A DNA stretch of 64,000 nucleotides, from positions 546,001-610,000 of the forward strand of contig JABMCL010003293.1 in assembly GCA_018857735.1 (NCBI GenBank), given 5' to 3'. The DNA is from Alviniconcha marisindica (taxonomy: Eukaryota > Mollusca > Gastropoda > Provannidae). Positions 10,500-21,607 of the stretch are shown here, one piece after another. The translations under genes and the position numbers were made by a program. The number at the start of each line of letters is the position of its first letter. The stretch's first letter is position 1. The notes beneath the pieces were generated by a model. The model was not told the origin of the DNA and did not search any database. It saw only the letters and a program-made list of their open reading frames with translations.

Positions 10500-13261
10500 A
10501 GTACAGAGCCCTGAATTTACTTGTCTTCCTCTAAACTTGCAGGAGATCCTTTCCTTCCTCTTCTCCACATTTCCTCCAAAGAGCTCACAGACTCTTTCAT
10601 TTTTACTGAGCTACCATTGTGACATTCATTCACAGCAAAGCTTACATTTACAGCACACATCTTGCCGACTTATCCAGGCATCCAAGCTGTACCTGGTTTT
10701 CCCCATCATGACAATAAGATTTGTAAAGCTGGAGTAAAAACTTGTTTCCAGAATGCAGAGGGTGCAAAGGCTGATGTAAATGAATTTGATGTACTGTTTT
10801 CTTTGTTTTGATACTAATTGTAAAATGCTATGTTTTGTTTTTAACTTTTATTTATTCCGCAGTTCCATGCATCTGTGGTCCATTCTTCAGTCCAAGGTCA
10901 TCATTCCAGGCCAAATCTGAAGAGAAAAAATAATAAAAAATAAACAACAATGAATGAACAAAAACAAGAGGGGAAAATTTCGCAACTGATAATTTTCTTG
11001 GAATTAAGTACAACTAATGGAACTAGGACCATAATAATGATAATACAAAGGGTCCTTGGCCCTTAATGCTTACAAATTCTTGAAACATAGTATATGCTGA
11101 CAACAAAGTACTGCCTTCTCTCAGTTGTTAATTGTCAGTGCCAAGTCTCAAGTCTCCAGGTGTGAAGTCAGTTCTTTCTTCTTCTTCAATCTGGATAGTT
11201 TGTGGTGAAATCAGTCACTGGTTTCAGAGTCCAGCTATCGAAAATATACATTTTGTACAGGTTGGTCTGACCATTTTTCACATTTACATTTGTAGTTTTA
11301 GACTGATGTTTACCGTTGTTTGTTCCTACTGTAAGAGCTAGTGTTGCTAACATTTTCTATTTTGCAATGCTTGCTTGAACACTTGTGTGAAGAGGCCAGC
11401 TCCACAGTAGCTTGTGAGTAGCTTCAGGCCTACAGGCTTCAGTTGAATGCCTTTTCCCATATCTGAGGAATAAACCTTTGTTTCATACAGATGTTTCTAC
11501 ACAAAAGACCAGGTTTGCTATCGGCCTGGCTCTATTTCCTTGTTCTGATTTAAACATGTAAATGCAGTTATTATCTTTTCTTTTTTACTGTTTAGAAAAG
11601 GCATGTTTCGCATACTTATTATACAATTGTGAAAAGGCCAGCTCCATGATTAGCTTTGAGTTTGACTGAACTTTTTCATAAATAATCCTATTCACCCTTA
11701 ATGTCTTGTAGACAGACTTGTAGGATATTTTTAAGTTTTCTTTCTTAACTTCAGTGTAAGAGTAGACCAGACTGAGATTAGTGAGAAATTATCAAATGAA
11801 GCAATGAAACAGTTTTTGTTATATGATTGTAAACTGTCTTTTCTCCTTAATCCATATTCATAATTTAACTTTATTTAGCCTTTTGTATACTGTATGGTTT
11901 TGTGCTTAGCTATAGGTGTTAATCCTCAGTGGTACGGACGAGACAACCAGATAGTCTTTGCAGCTGTACTGCTTTCTAAACCTTTGCACCTTATAACCTC
12001 ATTGTCTGCTTGATGGTGAATTCACAATGACATGCTTGTTAATGTTACTTCATTTCAGATTCAATATTTGGAACTTTCATTCTGCACTTTAATGAAAGAG
12101 AGGTGGAAGTTGATCAAGAAAAAGTAGAACAATTCTGTGAGTGAGCGTGTGACTGTGATTGTGAATGTGCATGCTGGATCGCTTTCCAACAGTCATGAGA
12201 ACTGAGATTTATACCATGTGCAAGTAATTACCACATTTTTTTTATACATAACCAAAGCTACTAGTGTTCTCAATTGTGTGGCCATAGAATCACTTGAAGA
12301 CACTTGAATTCTTCATGCACTAGAGCTGTTACACGACAGCCAGATACTGGCTTTGTTGCAATAACAATTAACATGGCACCATGATGGGATTTACTGAACA
12401 AGTTGGAGTAGTTTAGTATTTAATATAAAAACAATGAGTTCTAAATCTAATTGGATGTCTTAACCGAACATTAAGTCACCTTGGAAATGAGTAAAATTCT
12501 ACAGCATTTGGATGATCTTGATAGTACTTGGGAATAAGGATCATATGGATATCTTAATCTTTCACAAAGTGTATATATACACTTAAATAGGTAGTGGAAC
12601 TCATCACCAGCCTCCCTTCTTTTTTCTAATAATAATGCACGGTAGTGGAATTCATCATCACTCTCCCTTCTAATTGGCAGTTCTATCACAAAGCACATAG
12701 AATCGATCTTCTCTTGGAGTGTCTGCATACCTCTGAAACTGGACTGGAAGCCCATTTTGATTTAATCGAATATCTAAAAAGTTACGTCTAAGTAAAGGTT
12801 AAAGTCTAATCAGTGTTCCTAGTACTGCTCGTGCGGCTTGGCTCCATGACCATGTTTTTTTAATTTTTAATCTGTGGGCAAGAGTCGCACATTATTCAAC
12901 CAAAGGAATCATCCCTTTACTATCCAAAACGCAAACCATATAAACTTCCTTGGTGCAAACTGAGGTGATGGCGCTCGGACTTGTTTTCATACCACAGATA
13001 AAACGGTATGGGTGTTGTACTTAGTGGTGCTGCCATTTTGTTTACTTTTGTGTTTGGTGTCACGAGCGAGCTTAGAAACGAAACACTTGGATGCAGCAAA
13101 CTCCAAGGATCCACCCACAATACATCTTGTACGTAAGACAGAATTTTTGCTTCGAAAATCAACAACAAAAAACCACACAAACACAAGAAAACAACATTAA
13201 AAGAAGTTAATCTTGTACTCGAAGTCAACAAACGAAAGGCGAATCATATGATGCAACTTAC
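10500..13261. other. 5' region or first intron of CCCH gene
   Basis: No convincing coding exon is visible here. A minus-strand open frame at 12755-12471 is lengthened by a tandem duplication of about 48 bases (12588-12675) and has no recognisable domain. The stretch is AT-rich and otherwise featureless. Confidence 0.4.
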
Positions 13262-13284
13262 CCAATGCAGCCAGCTCGAGCCAT
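13262..13284 (-). CDS. Possible upstream start exon of CCCH gene
   Basis: On the minus strand an ATG in strong context (GCGATGG) is followed by seven codons and a perfect GTAAGT donor at 13261. It ends in phase 2, which fits the open frame upstream of exon 1 if the weak acceptor near 10603 (GGTAGCTCAG) is used. That acceptor lacks a pyrimidine tract, so the join is speculative. The exon may instead be mainly 5' UTR. The area could be the gene's promoter-proximal region. Confidence 0.28.
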
Positions 13285-13299
13285 CGCCTTCGTTTGAAG

Positions 13300-14240
13300 A
13301 GCGAAAGAGCTGCATCTTTTTAAATACAGTGTTCAGTTAATGTGAACATCTTAGAATCCTGCTGCAAAACACATTTTGCCAATATTATGTTCTTGGTCGA
13401 AACTCAGCCCAAAACGAAAAGGTCTGTGTCCGACCTTCCTTCCTAACCCAATGGCGATGAATACGGAAGTGGCAAATGTTAATCCGCTGAGGCTCATACA
13501 GAAATTGTTTATCTTTTATCAGTTAGTATTCGTACGTTTGAAAAAATCTAAATATGCAATGTAATAAAATAAAACTGTACCAAATATACTAATAGCGTAC
13601 ACCCTCATACAGACTCTCTGTTTCGCAGCAGTTCCCAGAACTATTTCTTTAATACCGTCGCACGTTGAGTTTCCAAGGTGCCTTTTTACCATAATGGATC
13701 ACAATTCTACTCTTTCTAAGAATAGCAGTCCAGTAAGCTTAGCGAAACGTCGGAACCTATCGCGTTGTTTTGAAAAATAACAGCAACCGTTATTCTGTGC
13801 TAAACGCCAGTTTATGCTGAACTAACAGTTGACATCGCTATGCATTTTGGTCACCAAACACCACTCTAGGCAAATTAGGTCAAATGACGCTACATTTGAC
13901 CTAGTTTGGCGATTTTTCAGCTACTGAGTAAAAAGGCAGGCTACGTTTTTGTCAGTTGTTGTTGTTTTAATAAGGTTGACTGATCCTACAGAGTTTGAAT
14001 AATATCATTTGTTAGTAAATTGTAACAGCACCCTTTTAACAGCAATGCGCTTGGATGACATATAGTTACACATGACTGATTAGTACGGACTTCAAGGCTG
14101 TTCTCTGCTTTTCCGCTGTACCGTCCGTCTTATTCAATTTTATTTTATTTTATGCCCAACACCAGTTGTGGAAAGTTGCCCAAACTACTGGGATTCCCAC
14201 AATATAAGAAGAAGAAGAAGAAGAAGCCGAAACTCAGTGA
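13300..14240. other. Gene-free AT-rich spacer
   Basis: No gene or long repeat was recognised. A short GAAGAAGAAG run near 14205-14226 ends a repeat-like tail (GTTGCCCAAACTACTGGGAT...), probably the 3' end of a dispersed element. Confidence 0.35.
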
Positions 14241-16300
14241 AACATCATATGGCACTCAGACTGACACTGACTCAGTGAACTCGAAACTGGCACCACGTGA
14301 CGGCCGCAACTGACACGGACAGCCCTGAACTGAAACGGATCACCGCGCACTACTGACGATAATCTTGACGCATGTCGCTTAAATTTCACTGTCTTCTAAA
14401 AAACATGAGTAATGAAAACCCTATCATGACAGATGCCCCTACCGTCGAGTACCGCGGCCACTCGTGACTATCAGTGACTCGTGTAGTTTGGCAGTTGCCC
14501 GGCAACGTGAATTCACCTCAATGTTGATAGCGGCTCGAGTATCACTGAGTAACACTTAATTAATCCAGCCACAGCTGGCGTGACGCGTACTGGTGTCATG
14601 ACCGATGAACTGAAGTGGCCTCTTTGTATTCAGTTCAGCTGGGCCACCTGTCAGCGGCATGATGTCAGCCGCGCTGTACTGTTGGGACTTGGGATGTGGC
14701 ATGGGCGTCGGCGTGAACTTACGTGGGCCATGGCCGTAGGGTCACACGTTCGGTACTCAGAGGCACGGAGAATTTTGTTGTTGTTTTGCTTTTAAATAAT
14801 AATAGATATTTACAGATGTCAGACCATTAAACACGTACCCGGTTCGGCGCCGGGCCGGTTATAAACAATGGCCTAAATATAGAACCTAAGTAAAGCACCT
14901 CTGAAAGACAAATGGGCGGTGCAGCTCAATTCCTTATTCCTCTCTATAATCCCCGCCTCCCGGCCGACTGACATAGTAGCATTCGGCCATTCCGGCTTTT
15001 CTTCTCAGTGCACTTAGTCGCTTCCTCCCGTAAAGTCAGTGAAATCTGAGTACTGAGTCAAAAAGCAAAAAACCAAAACCAAAACCAAAACCGTCACTGA
15101 GCTGCAAAGTTTAGTAGTTTTTCGTTTAGCCGCTGTTAAATGTCGTTTCGCGGCAGTGACTGAAATCGTCAGTCTTTTCCCCGTAGAAGTCGCGAAAATC
15201 ACCATACATGCTCTTATGTTGGTCCTTCTGTGTGGAACGCATTGCCAGTTAACAACTTTCAATCCGTGACTGACTCAGTGCCCAGGATCTCTTCGGCTCG
15301 TTTTACCCTCAGCAAGATCCGACGGGCTGTGACAAGCCCGCCGTGCCGGCCAGTCCGCCATGACTCTTGCGTTTTTAGTATCCTGCCTCTGCGTCACACA
15401 CACTCTCTCGTCTCCCTGTCACTAGTGGTGTGTGTATGTGTGTGTGTGTCAGTGTGTGCGTGCCGTGCTTGCGTGCTAATGTGTGCGCGTGCGTGCCTGC
15501 CGGCAGTGTGTGTGTGTGTGCGCGCGCGCGTGCTAATGCCTGTGTGCGCGTGCGTGCGTTCTAGCCGTGTGTGTCTGTTTCAGTGTGTGCGCGCGCGTGT
15601 GTGTGCACATGCGTGCGTGTGCATGTACACATCAGTGCCGGTGTGCCCCGTTTATGTGGGCATCAGCGTATGCGTGATACATGCACGCTTTCTTGTATGC
15701 TATGTCAGTGCATTGCTTTACAATCACCTCCCCTTTTCTTCATAGTCTGCCGAGAACCCAAACTCCAGGCACGGAAAGCGATGATCGGAGTGAGCCGAGA
15801 ACCCTGTCAATTAAGTAGCGACTGCAGATCTATCGTCATTCTGACAATGATTCGTTACGACTCGATTGACGTGTCGGCGGCAAATCAGTCTGATGCCGGT
15901 TTTGCCTGCTCGAATCGTCATTCTCAGTAACGTGTTTGTCAAGGCATCGGGCCGACGAAACGTGCTGACTCGAAAGGTTCACTCACTGAGGATACTCTTC
16001 GCCCACATTCCGAGCATCGCTTTCCGGCACCTTCCTCCAACCCCTGCCAAAATCGGTTACGCCACTGAAGGGGCAATCTCCGGAAGGTCTGTACTAATAA
16101 GACTGTCAGTGGAAGCAATATAAGACTCCAAGCACACACGAGTAAACATGAGGCGCGCCCGCGCCGGGTAAAAAGTGACAAAACAAACAAAAACTGACAA
16201 AACACAGATTCAAACGATTTGGGTTTTACCGTTTGTAAGCAAAGTGGGCGGTTATAAGTGAAACCCCTGATACGGTATCAGTGTGTGCGTGTGTGTGTCA
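14240..16300. other. CpG-richer stretch with decayed retroelement pieces
   Basis: CG dinucleotides are visibly more frequent here than in the flanks. The motif ACTGA or TCAGTGA recurs throughout 14230-15300. Near 15222-15250 plus-strand translation gives SVWNALPVNNFQS, like the C-terminus of a LINE ORF2. A (TG)n and CG-mixed microsatellite lies at 15425-15610. This is either a decayed mobile-element cluster or an unassigned CpG promoter region; no spliced gene could be built. Confidence 0.4.
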
Positions 16301-16386
16301 CGTGAGTCTCTCAGTGTGTGTGTGTGTTAATATCCCCACTTCACTCATTCATTGTTACGGTCAAATCAGTCTGTACTGTTTTGAGT

Positions 16387-16535
16387 AGGCTACAATTAAC
16401 ACAAGGGAGTTAATTTGCGCTCGAAATACGTAACACAAGTACAACAGCAAATACCTGAGTCGCCTACGGTAACTCTCACCTGGCATGCGTGTAAATACAA
16501 GGTACAGAAACTCCACCAGAGGAAACTACAATTAA
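16387..16535 (-). repeat. Dispersed repeat family A, copy 1
   Basis: On the minus strand this reads CTCTGGTGGAGTTT...CTTGTATTTACACGCATGCC...AGGCGACTCAGG...ATTAACTCCCTTGTG. The same string occurs whole or in part near 25590, 41065, 45375 and 61976. No coding capacity is seen, so it is a SINE- or MITE-like family. Confidence 0.7.
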
Positions 16536-16599
16536 GACTGACTATTCTTTCCTATCCTAGCTCTGTGATTGAACTCTTAGCATGTTCTGATAAACTGTG

Positions 16600-18045
16600 T
16601 TTCGCCCTGATAGACTTGACAAAAATCTTTTGAAAAACTACCGCCCCATTTCTAACCTTCCATTTCTGTCCCAAATCCTTGAAAAAGTCGTTCTCCACAA
16701 ACTTCTCTCCCATCTCCAAGAAAACAACCTCAGCAACCCCTTTCAGTCAGCCTATCGAACAGGACACAGCACAGACCGTTTTGTTACGTGTTGCAAATGA
16801 TATTCTCTCCGTTTTGGACAATGACAACATTTCTGTTCTTCTTTTGTTGGATCTTTCTGCAGCTTTTGACGCTATTGACCACCAAATTTTCCTCTCCCGC
16901 CTGAATTCTGTTTTTGGCATTCAGTCTACTGCATTCCAATGGTTTCAGTCATATTTCTCAGACAGATATCAGTCAACTTCAGTCGATAACTCGTCTTCCT
17001 CACCATCACAGCTCATGCGGTACGGTGTGCCTCAGGGCTCAGTACTGGGGCCCATTCTCTTCGTCCTGTACACCTCATCTCTCTCCGATATCATAGCTAA
17101 TCACTCTAAATCATCAGCTTTTTGCGGATAATACACAGCTCCTGAAATCTGCTCCTCTCAGTGAAGTGACCAACCTCACCAAAGAACAGACGACATAAAA
17201 ACATAGATGACTGAAAATCAGCTCAATCTTAACGACGACAAAACAGAGCTCTTCTCTTTCCATTTTCATCTCATTTGAGACCTTCCACCGTTTCCCTCCC
17301 TGAACTCGATTACTCTTGGCTCTCACAACATCCCCACCTTTGATTCTGCCAGGAACCTTGGATTCATTCTTGACTCAAACCTGTCCTGAAAAAACACGCC
17401 CAAAAAAACAGAAAAAGCTTTTTGAAAAGAAAATTATTTCAATCTGCAGGTTTCTCCCCTGAAGACGCAGCCAAAAATCTTGTTACTTCCAGTATCCTCT
17501 CACGGCTCAACTGTCTCCTTATGGGTACAGCTAATTCTGTCATCCAGCCTCTCCAGAAAAGTCCAAACTTTGCTGCAAGTCTCATTCTCTTGGCACCACC
17601 ACTCAACACCTCCTGGAAAAACTGCACTGGCTTCCCATTTCAAAAATTTATAAAAATATAAAGTCGCTTTTTTGTGTTTCAATGACTGGTTCTGGTCCTG
17701 CTTACCTTTCTGAACTGCTACATGTTTACACTCCGTCTCGTACTTTGCTCTTCTTCTACACCCGAAGCTGAAAATCCAGCAATACAAACGCAGGAGTCAT
17801 GGCTTTTGTGCTTTCCCCCAAAAGGAAGGATTTTTGTAAACCAGTTTTGGGTTTTTGGGAAAGGGTTGTGGTCCGCCCCGCACGTGTGTGTGTGTGTGTT
17901 TCCATAAAATACCTCATGAAAAATTTTGGTAGGTTGTTTCAAACTGTGTATAAAATTTTTTTTGGGTTAATATTTTTATCCTGTAAAGCGCTCAGGGCGT
18001 TGATGAGTGCATGATAAATGTACATTATTATTATAATTATTATAT
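16600..18045 (+). pseudogene. Degenerate non-LTR (LINE) reverse transcriptase
   Basis: Frames in succession give KNYRPISNLPFLSQILEK, then DLSAAFDAIDH, then YGVPQGSVLGPILFVLYT, the usual order of non-LTR reverse transcriptase blocks. They are separated by a frameshift near 16780 and another near 17115. The catalytic box reads FADN at 17121-17132 instead of FADD. Further pieces (SVIQPLQK, HHSTP, KIQQYKR) of the LINE C-terminus follow with several stops. The element ends with a TGTAAAGCGCTCAGGGC tail and an ATT-rich run at 17980-18045. It is a dead copy, 5'-truncated, of a CR1/Rex-like clade by eye. Confidence 0.88.
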
Positions 18046-18487
18046 AACCGTCATGGTTGACTGGGCGTTAAAATGAATTATTCCAGTTTGTCTGTGAGCT
18101 GTGTCCAATCTGCTTGATACGGGTATTGCAAATTGATCGGATGGTTTGAACAGTCTTGCCCTGTATATATATTTGGTGGCTGGAATGGCTGCTATGGCCG
18201 AATAAGGTTGAATGTACAGGAAGATTGACTTTGGGTGTGATGATTTTAATTTTTGTCAGAATATTTGTGTGTACTGCACCGAGTGTGGATTATAACTTGA
18301 TATGATACGAAACAAAATTTTCATTATTATCAGTTATTATTTTGTCCGTCCATTCATTAGTATTTTTCACCAAAACTGGATTGTGGGCTGAGGTCTGGAC
18401 ACTGAAATAAGAACGAAAGGCCAGATAGTGGGCAAACATATGTATGAACGACTCCATTTGAGTGATGTAAAACTCCAAAGTCTGCCC

Positions 18488-19114
18488 AAATTACTCCTTA
18501 ACTCTTGATCTCCATTGGCTACCAGTCAGCAACAGGTTCAATACAAAATGACCCACTTCACCTGCTGCCATAACGATTGTCTCTGGTACAGCTCCTCTAT
18601 ACTTCTCTGAGTTGCTTCATCTTTTCAAGTCTCTTCTCTCCGCGTTCTCTTTGCCTCAGACACTGGGATCTTCTGTGTTCCAAGTGTAACCAGTCAAAGA
18701 TTAACCTTTTTATTGTTTTGTTTTTAGTTTGTGATGCTGACTGCCCATCCAGAGCACAAGCAACGGTGCACTTTTGTATGTAAGCTAATTAGTTTTCCAC
18801 CCCTTGTTCCGGATGTTCAGCTCCGTATAGGACCATCCATGGGCAGAGCCGAACGTCCGGAACAAGGGGTGGAAAACTAACTGGTATACATGCAAAAGTG
18901 GACCGCTGCTTGTGCTCTGGATGTGCAGTCAGCATCGCAAACTTAAAAAAACAATAAACAGGTTAATCTTTGGTTACACTTGGAACACAGAAAATCCCAG
19001 TATCTGAGGCTGAGCGAAGAGAACAAGGAGAGAATTAAGAGACTTGAAAAGATGAAGCAACTCAGAGAAATATGGAGGAGCTGTACCAGAAACAATAGTG
19101 ATGGCAGCAGGTAA
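18488..19114. repeat. Inverted pair of LINE C-terminal fragments
   Basis: Plus-strand 18520-18660 translates to HWLPVSNRF and then GTAPLYFSELLHLFKS, a LINE C-terminal signature. The block 18558-18830 is repeated in reverse complement at 18838-19114, with shared strings such as TTTTCCACCCCTTGTTCCGG on both sides of the centre. The arms are roughly 270 bases with a loop of less than 20 bases, and differ by small indels. Either two copies are joined head to head or one copy was inverted-duplicated. Confidence 0.8.
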
Positions 19115-19144
19115 ACTGAGGACATGGCTCTGCCCCAACTTGTG

Positions 19145-19265
19145 AGCTGGTTTGGCCTAGCAGTAAGGCATTAGGCTGGTAAGCAGAAGGACCTCGGTTC
19201 AAATCTGCTTTCGCTCTCCTTTCTCTGGAAAAGTTGTGGTCTGTGGACACTGTCTTGTGACTTTG
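19145..19265 (+). mobile_element. tRNA-like SINE head
   Basis: TTTGGCCTAGCAGTAAGGC resembles a pol III A box and GGTTCAAATCTGC a B box, 33-35 bases apart, followed by a non-tRNA body. The acceptor stem does not pair properly, so this is a SINE head, not a functional tRNA gene. Confidence 0.55.
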
Positions 19266-19439
19266 TTCCTCACATTTAATGAAATGTTAAAATGGCTCTC
19301 ATCGCTGCCCATCTTAATGCAGGAGTCATTCTGGTAGTGACAGTGTAGCAATAGGTATATAATCTCCACCCCCATACCCCCTCCCCTAATAAGCCTTATG
19401 GTTTTTGTGGATGTTAGGCACCATGTTTACTTACTTACT

Positions 19440-21140
19440 TTGCCCCAACTCATGTTGCCCAGATGCGTTTGAGTTATGTGGCGCTGACACTGATGCTCTA
19501 ACCATGATAGCCATTGTGATGCGATTCCAAAGTTGCTTGTGAACCATTTGATGTCTGGCTGTGCTTTTGCCTTCTGGCTGGCGATGGTATTAACAAAATT
19601 ATTATAATTATTAGCTTATTATTAATTTCAGTGCCATACACATGTAGTGAACATTCAATGCTCTTATTTAGTTATGTATAAACAAAGACTGCATTTTATA
19701 AAAAAAATTATGGTCGTCATGACTATGTAGGGTGTATTTCATTGACAGCACTATTTTATTAGCGAGCATTAATGTGTGTGATGAGTATTGATGCCAGAGC
19801 TTGGATGCTGAAATTGCTCTCTTTTTCCATTGCCACTAAATGAAGCAGTGCATTTTTAGTATTCATGGGGCTTTTGAAGTATTTTTTGACGATTGGACAC
19901 AGGTACAGTCAAAGGTTTTGTTTATCTACTGTGACTGTATTATTCATGTATTGCCAGCAAATTGTTGAGAGCTATATTTCCATGTACTTTATTAGATTTA
20001 TAGTGTTTTGTCAATACTTTTTAATAACTTGGTTCGTGCACGACACGATAAATAGCATGTTGTTCTGGCTGCTTCTGTTTTGTCTTTTGAGTCTGATTTG
20101 AAGATATGCATTACATACTTGTATATTGTTGTTGGAATACAAAATAAATACTGATCTGTAGTTAAGTGATATTTTAGTTGTAGATTTAGTATACTGATGT
20201 TTGCGCTTATGTTCAGTTTTGCTCACATGTCAGATGAGTGTTGGTAGGAACATGTGTGTCTCACTGTCTGCACAAATGTTGGGCTAATTTTGTTAATATG
20301 ATTTGAATGTGTTTTTATGGGATTGCTAGAATAATCACCTATCATAATTTAATCTTTTATTTGTGAAAGCATATTTTTGTATTACAACGTTAATCCTTCA
20401 GATGTGTTTTTCTTTCCATCTTCCTCTCTAATGTCAGGCATGCCTCTTCACTCTCTTCTTTTAGAGCCAAAGCTGAATACACACCTCTTTTGTGTGTGCA
20501 TGGATGTACAGTTAAACACTGTTCTAAAGTATTGACTGACCAACAGATTGATAGTTTTTGTCCCTTTAAAATCTTTTACAACTACTGTTTCATGCTGATC
20601 CCCAGAGCTGTGACTCAGGTAAGCAACTTTTCATCAGTGCACCATACAAGTGTACGGAATGGGATGACTGCATGCTAGAATATATGCCTGAAAAGCAATC
20701 GTAGGGTCAAACACGCACTCAGTCATACTCATGATACTGGCTGCTGAACAAATCAGCTTTCACAGTCAAGCACAGCACTCTCTGCATTCATTCAGTCTGT
20801 ACTTTCCAGCCTGACTCAAACAAGTGTAAAAAGTTCCAAAATAGTTGTATCTTGTGCAATTTTTTTTCACAAAGCCTGGCATGATTCAGTAAAATGATAT
20901 CTGCTATTCCTCCATATTAGCTTAGTGGCTTTAAAATGGTTTCATAAATAAATGTGTTATTCCCTGACACAAGCTCAGGAGCATTAATACGCAGAAACAC
21001 CCACAAGTAATGCTACTAGGACACACAAAGGAATCATGTGGAATGGACTGACACCCTCCTACCTGGTTTAATTTTAACTGTTAACAAGCAAAGCAAATTC
21101 TCATTTGACTTAAACCAAAACAGAGAAAAACTTTATTTAC
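19440..21140. other. Gene-free spacer
   Basis: AT-rich sequence with no supported gene. Short open frames on both strands have no recognisable domains. Confidence 0.4.
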
Positions 21141-21607
21141 TCCTTCACCCTTAAAAAACAACAACAAAAAACTGAAACAGAATGACTACTAGCATTCTAA
21201 AACAAGATCCAAACACAAAAAGGTTCAAATGAACGCTTATTAATTTTAACACAGACACACATTTTTTGGGAAATCCCCTTTATCAAGCCACAAAACGACA
21301 CTTAAACAACAGATAAACGGTTAAAAATGATGAAAAATGAAAGAAAAAGACTTATCTTGTTTTGGTTGAGTGTTAGCAGCTTGTTTGGTGATTGGACAAT
21401 CTTGCAAGCACCGAACAAGCTGCAAAAACTCAACCAAAACGAGATATGTCTTTTTCTTTAATTTTTCAGTTTTTAAGCATTTACCTGTTGTTTAAGAGTT
21501 GTTTTGTGGCTTGATAAAGGGGATTTTCCCAAAAATTTGCATACTGTGTGTCCGTGTTAAAATAAGTGCTTGTTTGAACCTTTTTGTGTTTGGATCCTTC
21601 ACCCTTA
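21141..21607. mobile_element. Foldback element with 13-bp flanking direct repeats
   Basis: An inverted repeat runs from 21206 to 21597 (GATCCAAACACAAAAAGG... mirrored by ...CCTTTTTGTGTTTGGATC). The arms are about 185-190 bases and the spacer about 15-20. The direct repeat TCCTTCACCCTTA occurs at 21141-21153 and again at 21595-21607, so it could be a target-site duplication. An A-rich segment (21154-21180) lies between the left repeat and the arm. No coding frame is present. It is a non-autonomous foldback or MITE. Confidence 0.75.

Noticed and set aside
12471..12755. 94-codon minus-strand frame as an exon
   Set aside because: Its protein-like look comes from a tandem duplication of about 48 bp; no matching splice phase was found.
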